Assembly (NCBI GenBank): GCA_000934455.1
Contig: JXUT01143606.1
Coordinates: 1 to 21,834, forward strand
Direction: 5' to 3'
DNA: 21,834 bases
Origin: Apostichopus parvimensis
Lineage: Eukaryota; Echinodermata; Holothuroidea; Aspidochirotida; Stichopodidae
The position numbers and the translations under genes were made by a program. Shown here one piece after another: positions 1 through 11,813 of the stretch; within the stretch, counting starts at the first letter, position 1; the number at the start of each line of letters is the position of its first letter. Under the pieces are notes generated by a model. It saw nothing but the letters and a program-made list of their open reading frames with translations. It was not told where the DNA came from and ran no database searches.

Positions 1-397
1 ATATATTTCGAAAAATATCTCACCGTAAGAAAAAGGGGGGGGGGAGGAGGGGTGAGGGAAGAAAACAAAATGGTAGGAGAAAATGAGAAAAAGTGCCAAA
101 AAACAACATTAAATTATTGTGATACTGCCAAAAACCTATTGCTAATGAAACAAAGTACATGATAGTCCTTTTCAATGACCCCAGGCACACCTCCCACCCG
201 TCAGCTCCTCTCTATAATGTGTGACCAGCCCTCAACACTAAGTAACACCCTGAGGTGGTCATAAAATTTGCCAAAAGTCTTTTATATTTAGTTTCATGGT
301 GCTTAATGTTACAATATTATAAGGTTCTCTGGACCAAACTGAGAGGATTTGAAAACGTTGCGGGACCACAGAAAATTTGCCCATGTTTGGTCTAGAC

Positions 398-700
398 CAG
401 GGGTGGGCAACCTACGGCCCTCGGGCCACATGTGGCATCAATCTATTTTACATCATCGCAAAAAACGAGCTAGCTGCTTAGAATTTATCGGCACTAATGA
501 TGCTGTCAGGTAGGCCTATTATCCCCATTAATTATCAACTGTACTGTTTTGACATTACGTTTTTGTGAATACAAATAGAGTACACACTCCTATTGCTTGA
601 AAGGTTTGAAATCAACAGCAGGTCGTTGGTTAGGTGCGGCCCAGTCAATTTTTCTCTCCTTATATCTCGCCCATTCACCCAAAAAGGTTGCCCACCCCTG
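398..700. mobile_element. Non-autonomous hAT-type MITE (303 bp)
   Basis: Perfect 16-bp terminal inverted repeats (CAGGGGTGGGCAACCT at the left end, its reverse complement at the right) are flanked on both sides by the same 8 bases, GTCTAGAC, at 390-397 and 701-708. An 8-bp target duplication with CAGGGGTG ends is the signature of the hAT superfamily. The duplicated site fits the published hAT target patterns nTnnnnAn and nnnTAnnn. The interior has no transposase-coding potential, so it was moved by an enzyme encoded elsewhere. The intact ends and duplication suggest a fairly recent insertion. Confidence 0.92.
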
Positions 701-2314
701 GTCTAGACTTACTGAACATCCATACTAGATTTATCTAACACCCAGACTACTTTGACAGTTGTTATTGTCATGTAAATATTGAGATAAATATTCCAGTGTG
801 TGGCACCTTTGTGGCTACAGGGAAAAACTTCACAGAGAAAAACATGGAACATTGCAATGATAACTTAAGTAAATCTGGCGGAAATAATAAAGTTGAGAAA
901 ACGAAAGCAGTGAATTCAGTTCCAAAACAGTGCATAAGAAAAGGAAAATACATTGTGCATTTTAAGTACATGTACTGTCAGTAGTGGAACTGATACCAGA
1001 CATGTTGAACAAGATGAAACAAAAACTGCACAGCAACTTAATTCCTGGTTGCTAAGGCAAGCAGAGGATTTAAAAACAAAACCTTAAAGAATAGATAAAG
1101 AAATATAGAAAAATTATTGTGCTGTGTGTGAAATCTTTATTCACAAGAAAAATATTTACCTTCTATTTCAGTCGCACAAAGATGAAGAATACGGGGAAAA
1201 AATAATTAGATTGAGATGAAAATTTTGGGAAATATGAATTTTGAACTGTGACCCTATTTCCCAGGAATGAAAGGTTATAGATAAACAAGTTGTTTGTGAC
1301 TTGTTAAAAGAGCCAATTTCATCACTTCATTTATTATAACCCATCACAGGTGGTGATATGATGGTTTTCTCCTTACAAGCAGATGACCAGATCTTTTGTC
1401 CTCAATTAGCCATTCATTTTGGTAAAAATTTGTCTTACAGTTTTCATAAACATCTACAAATTCCAAGGTTGGAGGAGGGAGGGATTTTGGAGGATGAGGG
1501 AGAAAAAGAAAATATGGTGTGTGGGGGAGGGAGGGGGGGAGGGAGGAAATCAACTGCGATGAACTTCTCCAGTAATATGATTAAAAATTAAAAAAGGTTA
1601 GTTTGACCTTACATGGAATCATCCGAAACAAGTAACAATTAAATGTTTGGGATGGGCTGTTCTGAGTTGTTCAGTTTGAGAGCTTTACTCATTTCACAAT
1701 CCAAGAACCAGCTCATACAATCAAAGGAGTATGAACACTACTGTATGTCGTATCACTAACTAAACACTGAATGAGCACTCACTTAACACTACCTTCTAAT
1801 TCTGACATGATTTGGCAAGGTGTGCTACCATGTATAATTCTATGGGTAGGGGGGGGGGGATTTAGCCCCTCAGAATATATATCAAGGGGGGGCTGATCCC
1901 TTTCCCCAAATGGCAGACAGACTGTTACAAAAATCACATTGTACAGTACATACAGATACAACATGTATCTTCTTCAACATTGTTTCAAAAGTTGGAAGGA
2001 GCATGGAAAGGGGATATGGCTATTAAACCAGTACTTTACACACAGCTAGTAATTGACACACGGCTACCATTTTCACATCTTCACCAGGCCATGGTGCCGC
2101 CACATGTGGCTGTTTAAACACCATCCATTACTGGTCTGACTCCTGTCTCCAACCCCCCTGGCCCCTTCCCACCTTTCCTCAACTCTCAGTGTCACTGAAT
2201 TTACCTGGAAATGTCCACAGAAGAAGAAACAACAGGATTGACAAAGTTAGGCCAAAGCTTCAGCAGTTTTCCAATGAAAATGCCATCATCAGAGTATTGA
2301 AATAAATGTTTAAT

Positions 2315-2400
2315 AGTGATAATAATAATAATAACTAAGATTTATTATGCGCTAATTATAAACAAAATAGTTGTCAAAAGCGCTGTACAAATATAGTTGG
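2315..2400. repeat. SINE/LINE-like tail with (AAT)n and two GCGCT-type blocks
   Basis: A short AAT microsatellite is followed by GATTTATTATGCGCTAATT and then AAAAGCGCTGTACA. This pairing of an AAT tail with two spaced GCGCT motifs resembles the ends of widespread retroposons in marine animals; that resemblance is from memory and cannot be checked here. The repeat may extend to about 2520, where a GGTTTTGAGGGTTAATTG stretch looks like a decayed continuation. Confidence 0.5.
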
Positions 2401-2792
2401 AATAGAAAGAAAAGCAAAAACAATAATGCAACGATGAAAAATACAGAATAACATCTTGAATTGGTTTTGAGGGTTAATTGCTGGCCTATCAGAAGTAGCC
2501 GGATGGTTGTATTCTTGATTGTGAAGTATCCGACTATCTGACTTCGTCTCAAATTATGACATATATCTCAAAATGCAGCTTGAACTAGTGACACATGCAC
2601 TGTACTTTTGAAACAATGATATATGTTAATATATTAAGAAAGAATGATAAGAGAAATACAAGTAAAAGAAGGAAAATAAAAATAAATAAAAGAACAATCA
2701 GAAAAAGTTTAAAGTTTGATTATGGATGCTGCTGAGTGCATGTTGACATACATACGTAGCTTAAACAATGAGGGAAAGATAAAAACACCCAC

Positions 2793-2873
2793 CTGCTTTC
2801 ATCCCTGCCATGAGACTTGAGGAAATTGTACTGTCGATAATGACCCAGGAATTTCACCAGCTGAGCATTCGTC
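2793..2873 (-). CDS. XYLT: Xylosyltransferase exon C (NFLKSHGRD motif)
   Basis: Third coding exon, only 81 nt and easy to miss because no ATG-initiated ORF covers it. One base completes the lysine codon split from exon B, then 26 codons follow, with 2 bases left over (phase 2). It encodes [17 protein letters not shown] and then LKSHGRDES; the human enzymes have the same [24 protein letters not shown] arrangement right after the PI(R/K) that ends exon B. The leftover AG is consistent with the arginine expected next (human N(A/S)RFI). The acceptor is TTCTTAG and the donor AG|GTGGGT. The next exon should carry the RFIxKQGLDRLFxEC block; I looked for its hallmarks in the minus strand of 1-2792 and did not find them, so it probably lies beyond the left edge. 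Confidence 0.9.
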
Positions 2874-3285
2874 CTAAGAAGAAATAAGAGCAAAGACAGA
2901 TAGAAGATGCCAAGTGATTAACTCCTTGATATCTCTACTCAGTTTGAAATGTGTAAGATAAGAAGCCTACTCAATTGGTCTAAATAGGGTGATCGCTTCA
3001 TTCCATTGTCTCTAGGGACGAACGGAAATTGTTAAATATTGGGAAGGGTGGGCAGACCCGAGTATCACCTCATTATTTTGTGTCGAATGACGGGGTTGAA
3101 TAATCAGAGACGTGATGTGCAGACAGTCAGCCGTAATGGAAAACAGCCAATCGGAAAGCGGAAAAATGATACATACATCAAAAAGTACAATCGGGGTCAA
3201 ATTTATAAGGAGAGCTTTCAGAAAAGGTCACCAAGGTCTTAATGAGTACAGACGGAACTGTTGCATTGTTTTATAATGTATGTCG

Positions 3286-3310
3286 TGGTGGGGTGGGGGG
3301 GGGGGGGGGG
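3286..3310 (+). repeat. G-rich tract with G16 run
   Basis: GGTGGGGTGGGGG followed by an uninterrupted run to 16 G. On the minus, gene-sense strand it is poly-C. Confidence 0.9.
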
Positions 3311-4901
3311 ACTGATAAAATTTCTGTCAGCCAAAGATCACTCCCAGCTTCATGTAGACAATAGTTAATTGCAAAACTAATTACAAGATGCTGGAAGATT
3401 TCCACCTTCTAAGTACTATTCTCTCCAACTTAGCATCTAGTTCAATCCTAGTTTCAAACATTACAGTCTGCTGGAAACTTATGTCAGGCTACCCCCTTGA
3501 GCCCCCCCCCCCTTCCCCACTGCCCTCCCACCCTACCTTTTCAGAATAATGTTTACCTATAAACAAGGATACAAGATTCATATGTCTTCTTTTGTTTAAA
3601 TAATGACAGACTAATTCTGGTATTACACAAATTAGTTCCTATTTATATATGCATGCCAAAAGTAGAATCCCAGAGCTATTCCACAGATGTTTATGTTCTC
3701 CCGTCGTTGGCAGAAACTAACCTGCCAGACCAAGCCTTGGGTTAATTTCACAATTGGTAAAAAGTAAAACAGTGAGGGGAAGTCTGAGATCAGTAATCGG
3801 GGACTACATATTTACCGGAAGAGATTACAATCTTCTTTAATCATTACTTTGTTCATTTGTCCTTGAACATGGATTTCAATTCAAACAGTCTGTGTACTTT
3901 GCATTCAGAACTATGTGGAGGTAAGGCTATTCATTTATGTACTTTTTACTTTAATCCCATTACGATGAATAACCAGTACAGTATGAAGAGAATAATAATG
4001 AAAGGACAGTTATTTGCTGCGTAAAAACATACACTTAAAGAAATAACATGTGTATGAAAACTTTTCTCTACCATGTACAGTTTAACATCTAAGGCAATGA
4101 AATTTGCTATCAGAGTGTGGGCTTTAATTCCTACAATCCTTGGTAACAAATATATTTGCAGTAAATTTTGATTAAAAATGATGAAAATCTCTGGGATTCT
4201 TTGCATTCTTCATTGCAACATACACTCAACAGCTAGATTCTAGTGTTTTTGTCAAAGAATCCTAAAATGGCTGACAGTCTTAAAGTATAACATAATCTCT
4301 CAATGCCAAATTAAAGTTAATAAAGCAAATGATTAGTGGTCAGGGTACATTTAATATATAAACATATTCACAAACACACAGCAGCACACTTAAACACACA
4401 AACAACAACAGATCATGTCAGAGTACTTCAAAGCTATGCACAGTAAACACAAACTATGCAGGATTATAGTCTCATATCAGAGAGAAATAAATGAGATTTT
4501 GAGTTGATTTGTTCCCAGTTTAGAATTGTAATGGTGAAATACCATCCTGATTCTCAACAAGATTAATTGGTCAAAACTGGTCTATATATATAGTCTTGTA
4601 CAATTCTGAGGAAACATATCTTGCCAAGAACACTAAAAACTTGAAAACACAAGAAACAATTGCATCTGAAGATTCTTCTAACCCCATTACAATGCCACTG
4701 ATTACCGTACTGTTATAAATTTAACTTCAGGTAGTCACTGAAGCTTTCACGCTATGCCAGTTAATGTTTGTTTGGGCTGGCAACTGGCATCAAATTCAAA
4801 CAATATCTTAACTGGTATTGATCAAAATGTTTATCATAACCGTATAGGATAATATCACATACTGAGCTATGAATTACTAACTTGATGTGCATCTGTAAGT
4901 T

Positions 4902-4997
4902 GGCCTGAACTTTCGATCCTAGCAGGATCTTCTTTAAAGGCTAAATGACAAGTAACAGTAACAGAAGGGACAAAAACACGCACAGAATACAGACATG
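4902..4997 (-). repeat. Interspersed repeat with conserved AAGAAGATCCTGCTAGGAT core
   Basis: On the minus strand the core at 4902-4941 reads GCCTTTAAAGAAGATCCTGC then TAGGATCGAAAGTTCAGGCC. It matches 17920-17959 on the plus strand at most of 40 positions; the T-rich sequence before the core (to about 4997) is only loosely alike. Two copies in opposite orientation show that it is dispersed. The class is unknown; a SINE or MITE end is possible. Confidence 0.7.
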
Positions 4998-6253
4998 TTA
5001 ATTAGCATGGTGAACACAAAGAGATAGATGTAAGCGGATTAGTAGACAAGGGAAAGGGATGGGAGAGAAGAAAGAGAGAATCCAACAGGTGAAGAGGAGA
5101 GGTGTTAGCAGTTTGCTAACAGTTTTATTTTATTTTGATGTGCATTTCTTAGTAGTTTGATCGATAATAGATCATATTGTAAAGCATTATCTGTAAAATT
5201 CACTTGGTCAGGTGGTACTTCGTATAATCGGTACCTGGATCAACTAGTATAAAATCTGTTACATTTGATGGAAACAAGTTACCAAAATATAAAAAATGCT
5301 CCTTAAAAGTTATACAGCAAAACTGTATCACGCCAGATTCACTGTTTTACAGACTTTGTGTTTCCTGATCTGGAAATCATAAGGTTTCTTAGCCATTGAA
5401 TGAAGACCGGAAACCAACAAACCTATCATACTATACATAGCAAACAATCTTCACTGTATCGATGCAAGCTAGATATCGAAAAACCCTCCAGAGATGCAAG
5501 CGATACTCAAATAAATACTCCACAAATGATTTCTAATTACAAACATTTGATACATTTGTTGAAAAGAGTCTTTGTAAATTGACCTCTTCTGAATAATTAC
5601 TGATGTATATGAACCCCGCAGCGATAAATCATCGCTCTTTACTCGACCGTCAACGTATTCTTAGAAGAGTAAACGAGACATCAGGCACATGCATCCTGTT
5701 TCAGTGACTTCAGAGCATTCCGTTACTTCATGATTAAATTTACCAGAGAATGAAAACTCATTTTTAGGAAGAATAGATGTCATTTCAATTTTTTGAGTGA
5801 TTTGCTTTGAAACTGATTGAAACACATGATAATATTCATGAAAATTCTGTTGGAACACAAGGGAGACAAATCACCCCCCCTCCTCCCCCATGCCTCAAAA
5901 AAAATGTTCCAAATTATAGAGAAGGCTACCTTCTGTCAAATATTCAGTCCGCATTATGGAATGGTAATGAAAAGTTATACAGATCAGACATAGTTTTGAA
6001 CCTTAATAGGAAATAGGTTCAACCAGATGGTAACATTGAGGAGCATGTAATAAATGTTATTAATTGGCCAGTTAGATTTGGAGGAAAGTTGAATTGAACA
6101 AAAACCTCAAAGTTTTAAAAGAGGTAAGATCATAGAGTTCAAAGTTTAACACCTTTATTACAAAGTTTGGTTGAAAATTATAGTACAACAATAATGCAGA
6201 GACGGGTGAGTGATTGGTCTGTGTGATAGAGATAACTGTCAGGGATAACTTCC

Positions 6254-6307
6254 ACCCCCACCCCCACCCCACTACCTCATCCCCACCCCATCTGCCTCAT
6301 CCCCACC
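6254..6307 (+). repeat. CCCCA-rich low-complexity patch
   Basis: Repeated CCACCCC units, with CTACCTCATCCCCACCCCAT and a further near copy, form a short degenerate tandem. Confidence 0.8.
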
Positions 6308-6506
6308 AGCCTCTACAGTGACGAGACACAAACCCTACCATCATTAAAGGTCTGTGATAGAGAGATATCTGTCATGAACCACTTCCCCAAAACAGCCAAG
6401 AAAACTCTTATTCCGTTTGGGAATTATCACAAATTTAAAGCTTTTTTTTTGCATACACACAAGCAGAAAAAGACTTGATCAAATCTAAAATACAACATCA
6501 CTGAGC

Positions 6507-6872
6507 TTAAAGGCATTGAAGACTCGCCCCAAACCGTGTGCGGCAATCTGAAAAAGTTAACTTTCCGTCGCTTGCAATTGACGTTTTGTTCGTGTCGCTA
6601 CAAAATGCAGACAGTAATTAAACGTGATACCTTGTTGTCTAGCTGGACCTGAGATGTCCTTCGCTGTATAGTTTGTACACTGTGCTGTGGGTATTGACTG
6701 CAGCTGTATGTACTGACTGTACACTAGTGTCTAATTACCGACGGTAGCAAGCTGTGTGTGTGTATTTTCTGGGATCGATGGTGGTGTCTAACACTTCTGT
6801 TACACCTCATTCAACACTAGGTCAGATTACTGGCATGAGACGTTTCTTTTTCTGAGTCTTCACACCCTTTAA
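6507..6872 (+). mobile_element. TTAA-bounded MITE, copy 1 (366 bp, both ends present)
   Basis: The element starts TTAAAGGCATTGAAGACTCG and its right end, reverse complemented, starts TTAAAGGGTGTGAAGACTCA, giving imperfect terminal inverted repeats that match at 16 of the first 19 positions. Both outer edges are TTAA, the target site used by piggyBac-type transposases, and this is the basis for suggesting that superfamily. The interior is non-coding and matches 16647-17003 along its whole length in the same orientation. It lies inside the exon B-C intron. Confidence 0.82.
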
Positions 6873-8153
6873 ATACAATGTTTAATATCTGTATATATGG
6901 AGATGGGTCTTGCACTGATCATGCTGAATCAGAAATAAAGGGCCTTTATAAACATGACCTAATACTGACATTGGTTTTAGTGTCAACAACTTCTTAACAT
7001 TATACCATGAATAATTAGAAAGGCATTAAAAAAAAAGAGATAGTACATGGTTTGAGATCCTAGTGGTATTGTGACATCACAGATTTACAAAATGACAGTT
7101 GCCAGACACAATTATTAAACTAGGGATATCTCCCAAGCAAAACAAGATTTTACTTAGCTGTTTTGGGGGAGTTGTTCTTCACAAAGATGGTTGGCTTTAT
7201 GTTCCCTTTAAATGATTGTACATGTGGCAATGACATCAAATTGCATTATCACAACTTACTGTCTGGGAGGGTGATAATTTCTCATGAAATCAGGAATCAT
7301 TTAATAATCTAAACAGATATGGCACCATACTTAATTTGATATATTACATGCTGATGCATGATGGGATAAATTCATGTTATCCTCACACCAGTAGAGCTTC
7401 CTTTTCTGTAAATAAAATCACCTCACAATCTTTCAAATCTTAAAATATTTATACCGCTAACGTTACCCATCCTGTCAATATCACTTTCATCATACACAGT
7501 TTAGCAGTATTCCTCGCTGAAGCTATCAAAGAAAGGCGAACAAAGTGGTCACCTGGGATGAATTTTCACTTTTTCAATCCTCCATGATTTTTAATTTTAA
7601 GTAATATGCCAAAATAAAATGGAAATTTGTTAAACACAACCTCCATATTTAGCATGCTCAACAGACAGGAATATATAACACTGTTTGATCATACAACATA
7701 GTTAGAGATATTTCCAACAAAGTTGTTATTGGTATCATTTTAAAGCTGGAAATTTGGCTTAATCAGAAAAAAACAAGGGTTACCTTCAAGACATTTTCAA
7801 TGAAAATTTTGTCTATTTTGTATGCTGTGACTGAAACAGAACCATTGATGTGATTGCTATTGTAACAGTCATGTTAGTGTACTTTGAGTTCTATGTTTTG
7901 TAGCAGTCTTTCTGCTCCAACATTCCGACATGATACAACCAGCTAGGGAATTGTGACTATATTATGAATTAAACACTAAGCTGTAACATGCTAAATTGAT
8001 GAAGCTTACAGGACACAATCCTGAGGGTCCCATACTTCCTGTAAAACTAAAATTACTCCATGCCCATGGCTTCCATATATATTACAAGACCAACCTTAGA
8101 ACCATTGGCAAAAGAGAACAGTGTACATGCAAAAACTGATCAAGTATCGCATC

Positions 8154-8196
8154 GTAAAATGCACTGTAAAATGCACCACAAATGCACTACAAAATG
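8154..8196 (+). repeat. Short imperfect tandem of ~12-bp AAATGCAC units
   Basis: Successive units GTAAAATGCACT, GTAAAATGCACC, ACAAATGCACT and ACAAAATG. It is small and decayed, and no function is suggested. Confidence 0.6.
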
Positions 8197-8249
8197 GGGC
8201 AGAGTGCTATAGAACTACAAAGAGCAGTTTTTGTGCATAGACCAAATAT

Positions 8250-8546
8250 CAGGGATGTGCTCAGGAATATTTGAGTGCCAGAAGGGTTTGTGCGGTAGTG
8301 TGATCCACAACCTGGGGTATGGGTCTAAAGGGGTGGGGTGTCCCCCTCCCCTTTGGAAAATATTTGCAATTATGCTTAGATGGCAAATGGTGCTATCTTT
8401 TACCTATTCTGGGGCTAACTTCTGTGTCAAGTATTCACCCATAATATGGTAATGGCAATATAAAGTTGTTCGTCAAAAATAGTGACGGGCGGCATTCAGA
8501 ACTGCCAGCGCAGCCGCCCACCGCGCCCGCCATGAGCACATCCCTG
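8250..8546. mobile_element. TIR element with CAGGGATGTGCTCA ends (297 bp)
   Basis: Perfect 14-bp inverted repeats: CAGGGATGTGCTCA on the left and TGAGCACATCCCTG on the right. The hexamer AAATAT sits directly outside both ends (8244-8249 and 8547-8552) and may be the target duplication. The right third is strikingly GC-rich for this window (about 8486-8530, with GCC/CGC-rich blocks). It is a non-autonomous DNA element. CAGGG ends recall hAT, but an 8-bp duplication is not seen, so the superfamily is left open. Confidence 0.8.
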
Positions 8547-9434
8547 AAATATAAAGTATCTTTAATATATTAGCTTAGACAAAGTTCCTAGCCTTTTAAC
8601 ACTGCTACACAGAATTTGAACACTAACTTATTCCCTGTGCAAGGAACTGTCATTAAATGTCAGTCATTGTTGTAATAACAATTGTATACTGGAAGTTGTC
8701 TGTAGCTTCTGACATGCAGCAGAGAAAACATATAAGTCATTTATCTCTGCCAGTTTGCCCCTTTTTTAAGAACTAAGACAACAGGTTGAGCCATCACTTA
8801 CAGCTCACATCATAACTAACTACAAACTTAACATTTACAACTGGTTTAATTAATTCTAGCCGAACTATAAATGCCATTTTAACCCATAATTTGTCAAGCT
8901 CTTGATAATTTATACAGTAACCTATTCTTAAATTTGACCAAATGGATGTACAGTCTAAATATGTCAGATGAGCCAGGGAAGAAAACCCCAAAGTGGTAAA
9001 TTGATATCTTCAACATATAAAAATATGAACATACATATAGGGAATTACAAAGCTAATCAAAATGTAAAAGGTTGATCATCAAGCAGCCAGGTGAACTTGT
9101 CACCGGTAATCAGGTACGAACAGGAAACATTAAACTTTTCTTGCTAACAACTAATTCCATACGGAATCTTTCGATAAAAGTATGTCTGTTGCTTACATTT
9201 GTGAAGTCTGTTCAATATTGTTCAATATGGCAGTATTGAACAATCATGTCTTCTATCTAACACAATATAAATTGACCAGGGCATGTCAATTCCGACCTGC
9301 CGAGGACCTAGTGCTCCTTATTCCAATTTTCCGGCTACCAAATTCAACGGCTGAATATAGCCTGTCTTCCTGCAAACATTCCAACACTATCCACACTGTA
9401 GAAGTTGTGATCATACATTGCTGACTGTGGTCTG

Positions 9435-9453
9435 CCCCTCCCCCCCCCCCCCC
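9435..9453 (+). repeat. C-rich tract with C14 run
   Basis: CCCCT followed by 14 C, within a C/T-rich stretch reaching about 9477. It is one of at least ten such G or C tracts in this window. Confidence 0.9.
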
Positions 9454-10107
9454 AGCTCCCAACTCCTGTCTCTCCTCCATTTGTATCGCAAGAGGGTTAT
9501 CAACCTTCTGTCATTTTAGTTGCAGCATGTTAAAAGTGAAATTACATAAAAGTGGTTGCAGTTTTTGCAGTAGAAACTATCATATGTTTCCACCCTTACC
9601 TACCTGCACAAATGGTGATAATAAATTGTTGTACAGTCATTTTTGACATAATTACTATCAGTTTCACTTGGCGCAAAAACAACGTATTTATACCAGGTGA
9701 AATGAATAAAGTTACTGGCATCTGTTTGATCACTTCAATGATTGTTCTTCTAACCATGAAATTTCACCATTTTGTGCAGGCATGACTAGCTAGAAAACAT
9801 AGCATAGTCAACAAAAATTAGCATTTAGGCTGATGTAGCTATTGGCAAAAACATGTAACCTTTGAAAGAAAAATGTTTTTTCTTTCTCCCAAATTTCATA
9901 GTTACATTCAAATATCTACAATTAGATAGTGATAAACCAATGACCTTTTCATATGATGAAAGCTTGACAGGTCAATAGAGTTTGGTATTCTCAATTTGTT
10001 TCTTGGGCTTGTACATTTTTAATACTGTCAATGAATATTCATGACTTTGATCCTATATACACCATGAATATGCATTGTTAATATAATGGTCTATCCATAT
10101 GACTTAC

Positions 10108-10310
10108 TTTATGGGAAAGTCTGATTCACTCAAGTTGATGATGAAGTCCCATTTAAGGTCTTCCATCTTCAGAAGATCTTCCATAGCTTGGAGGTAAACG
10201 CTCAAGAGGCTAGCTCCACCCCAGATGGTTGCATATCGCCACGGTGTCATCAAAATATTTGGGAACATATCGGCAATCTTAGACAGCTCTCTGTGCAAAT
10301 AATCTGAGCG
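10108..10310 (-). CDS. XYLT: Xylosyltransferase exon B (TPWR-IWGGASLL block)
   Basis: Second recognisable coding exon of the same gene, 203 nt, 67 codons plus 2 bases. It begins RSDYLHRELSKIADMFPN and contains TPWRYATIWGGASLLSVYL, then an amphipathic segment (QAMEDLLKMEDLKWDF) and the motif IINLSESDFPIK. The WGGASLL block and the WDFxINLSxxDxP motif are hallmarks of xylosyltransferases and separate them from GCNT enzymes, which carry a different sequence at the WGGASLL position. Joined to exon A it reads IHVDK-RSDYLHRE, the same junction order as in human XYLT1 and XYLT2. The acceptor is CTCCCAG and the donor AA|GTAAGT; it ends in phase 2. Both flanking introns are long (3,177 nt upstream, 7,234 nt downstream). 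No frameshift or stop is present, so this looks like a functional copy, not a pseudogene. Confidence 0.95.
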
Positions 10311-10604
10311 CTGGGAGAAAATGAAGATATGTTCATAAAATCAACCAATGTGTAGTTGGGCAGCCTGTTTATTCCCCCATTTATTTGTAAAGAAACGGAA
10401 TTTAAGTCCTCTTTTGCAGGGCCCCAGTTTCTACAACTCCTATAGTCATTTACAGCATGTCTGACCATTTATCCGCATATGTTTTTCTAATGATATAGTA
10501 ATGATATTGTATAATGATATATAGCACTGTGACATTTGAGAAGAGCATTATAAGGGGTTAGTCAGATGGCGAACAATGAACTTTAGTAAAAAGAGACTTT
10601 ATCA

Positions 10605-10769
10605 TGCGTGTGTAAACACTTTGGATGGTAGAATGAGAAGGAAGGGCAACGACCGGAGTAGCCGGTCGCTGAGGGTGCACAGTGTTAAAAGATTACCAGG
10701 GCATACTAGACACGGTAGAATGAGGTGCTTAGGTTGTGAGGAGACAGGTAAGCGAGGAGCGAAATAAAT
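10605..10769 (+). mobile_element. Foldback MITE, truncated copy (centre and right arm only)
   Basis: Matches 13290-13456 with only a handful of substitutions and one small change in the GTGCTTAGG/GTGCTAAGG stretch, but lacks the left arm and part of the centre. The central hairpin is clean here: CGACCGG (10650-10656), five-base loop, CCGGTCG (10662-10668). A 63-codon frame over it is part of the repeat and not a gene. It is in direct orientation with the intact copy about 2.7 kb away, in the same intron. Confidence 0.87.
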
Positions 10770-11681
10770 AAAGCTATTGTATAATATTACTGCTATGTTA
10801 AGATGGGACTCATCTTTAATAGTTCAAGAACTTCAAGGGACTTATTATAACAATGCATGTTCATACAGCTGCACTTATTAGTTATATAAAAACATGCCAT
10901 GATTTTGATTGTGAATATTCATGACATGATTTGCACAGCCATTTTAAGCCACGTTGAATGATTACTTGATCAGTACATAGTTTTTATAGATGTGTTTAAC
11001 AGTAAGATTTATGTTGCGCTTTCAGCAGAGATAAACTTTAAACTGATGTCCTTTAGTCGATCTGTCTAATGCCTTGGTCTGATGCCTTGGTACAGTTAAG
11101 GGCATAGACGAATATACCTTCTACCTAACCTCAACTATCTCTTTTATCGTGTTATATCTTGTGTCCTCTCACTAGCAATAATACATTATTCCTAATCTGT
11201 ATCGAGGTCGTCGGTTTGTGAGAAGAGAAGTGTGAAAAAATAGTACAAGGTATACCACGTCTGATGATCTTGCATTTATACGGCAATTAAATAACTCTTT
11301 CTGAAGGCTTATTTTAACACCTGTTGAGGTAACAGATTTGCAGTATTCTATGAGGTATATGAGGCACAGACCAAGGTGTGCAGTAGTAGGGAAGAAAACT
11401 GACTCTCTGTCACAAGTCACAACATTGTTGTTCATACAAGTACTAATTAAAATGTTAAAGGTATTTGTGATATTTTCAAAAAGCATCATGTTTTCCGACT
11501 TTTCAGATCAGTCAGAATTAGGCAATGTGCTTTGGGATAATGATGTCTAATTATTATTATTGTTTTGGAGGGAGAGGAGGTAGGGGGTAGGTGGGGGGGG
11601 GGTTATTTATTGGTAGATATGAAAGATCTCTGAACTACTCGTTTTATTTGGATATAAGGCTGTTTTTATCAGAGGTTATTA

Positions 11682-11813
11682 CACCTACAGTAATACCATA
11701 GAAGCTAACTTCACCTAATACCATATAAGCTAACTACACCTAATACCATATTAAGCTAACTATACACCTAATACAATATAAGCTAACGACACCTAATACC
11801 ATATAAGCCAGCT
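11682..11813 (+). repeat. Minisatellite, five units of 25-30 bp
   Basis: Units begin CACCTAATACCATATAAGCT (starts near 11682, 11712, 11737, 11765 and 11790) and differ by small insertions in the AAGCTAACTA part. It lies in the exon A-B intron. Confidence 0.85.

Larger units (their letters stand above)
1..2792 (-). other. Partial intron downstream of exon C
   Basis: The sequence from the GTGGGT donor of exon C to the window edge, at least 2,792 nt, in which no further xylosyltransferase exon is visible. It holds a hAT-type MITE (398-700), G tracts at 35-44, about 1519-1547 and 1850-1859, and a SINE/LINE-like tail near 2315-2400. The intron presumably continues beyond the left edge. Confidence 0.7.
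2874..10107 (-). other. Intron between exons B and C
   Basis: A 7,234-nt phase 2 intron with GTAAGT donor and TTCTTAG acceptor in gene sense. Recognisable content is a TTAA-bounded MITE (6507-6872), a TIR element (8250-8546), one copy of a 40-bp conserved repeat core (4902-4941), a G16 tract (3295-3310), C tracts at 3502-3512 and 9440-9453, a CCCCA-rich patch (about 6254-6307) and a small A/C-rich tandem (8154-8196). I see no further coding exon in it on either strand. Confidence 0.88.

Noticed and set aside
2085..2112. Minus-strand SHMWR, resembling the SHMWRLG motif of the next expected xylosyltransferase exon
   Set aside because: The following residues (HHGLVKM then stop) and the preceding ones do not match the family, no splice sites fit, and CCACATGTGG is a palindrome that also occurs in the hAT MITE.
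10576..10767. Plus-strand basic ORF (MNFSKKRLYHACVN and on)
   Set aside because: It lies mostly over the truncated foldback element; the other copy carries a one-base-scale difference and no selection for the frame is evident.
11172..11489. A 105-codon minus-strand ORF inside the exon A-B intron
   Set aside because: No recognisable domain, no compositional difference from the surrounding intron, and within the length expected by chance in about 20 kb read in six frames.
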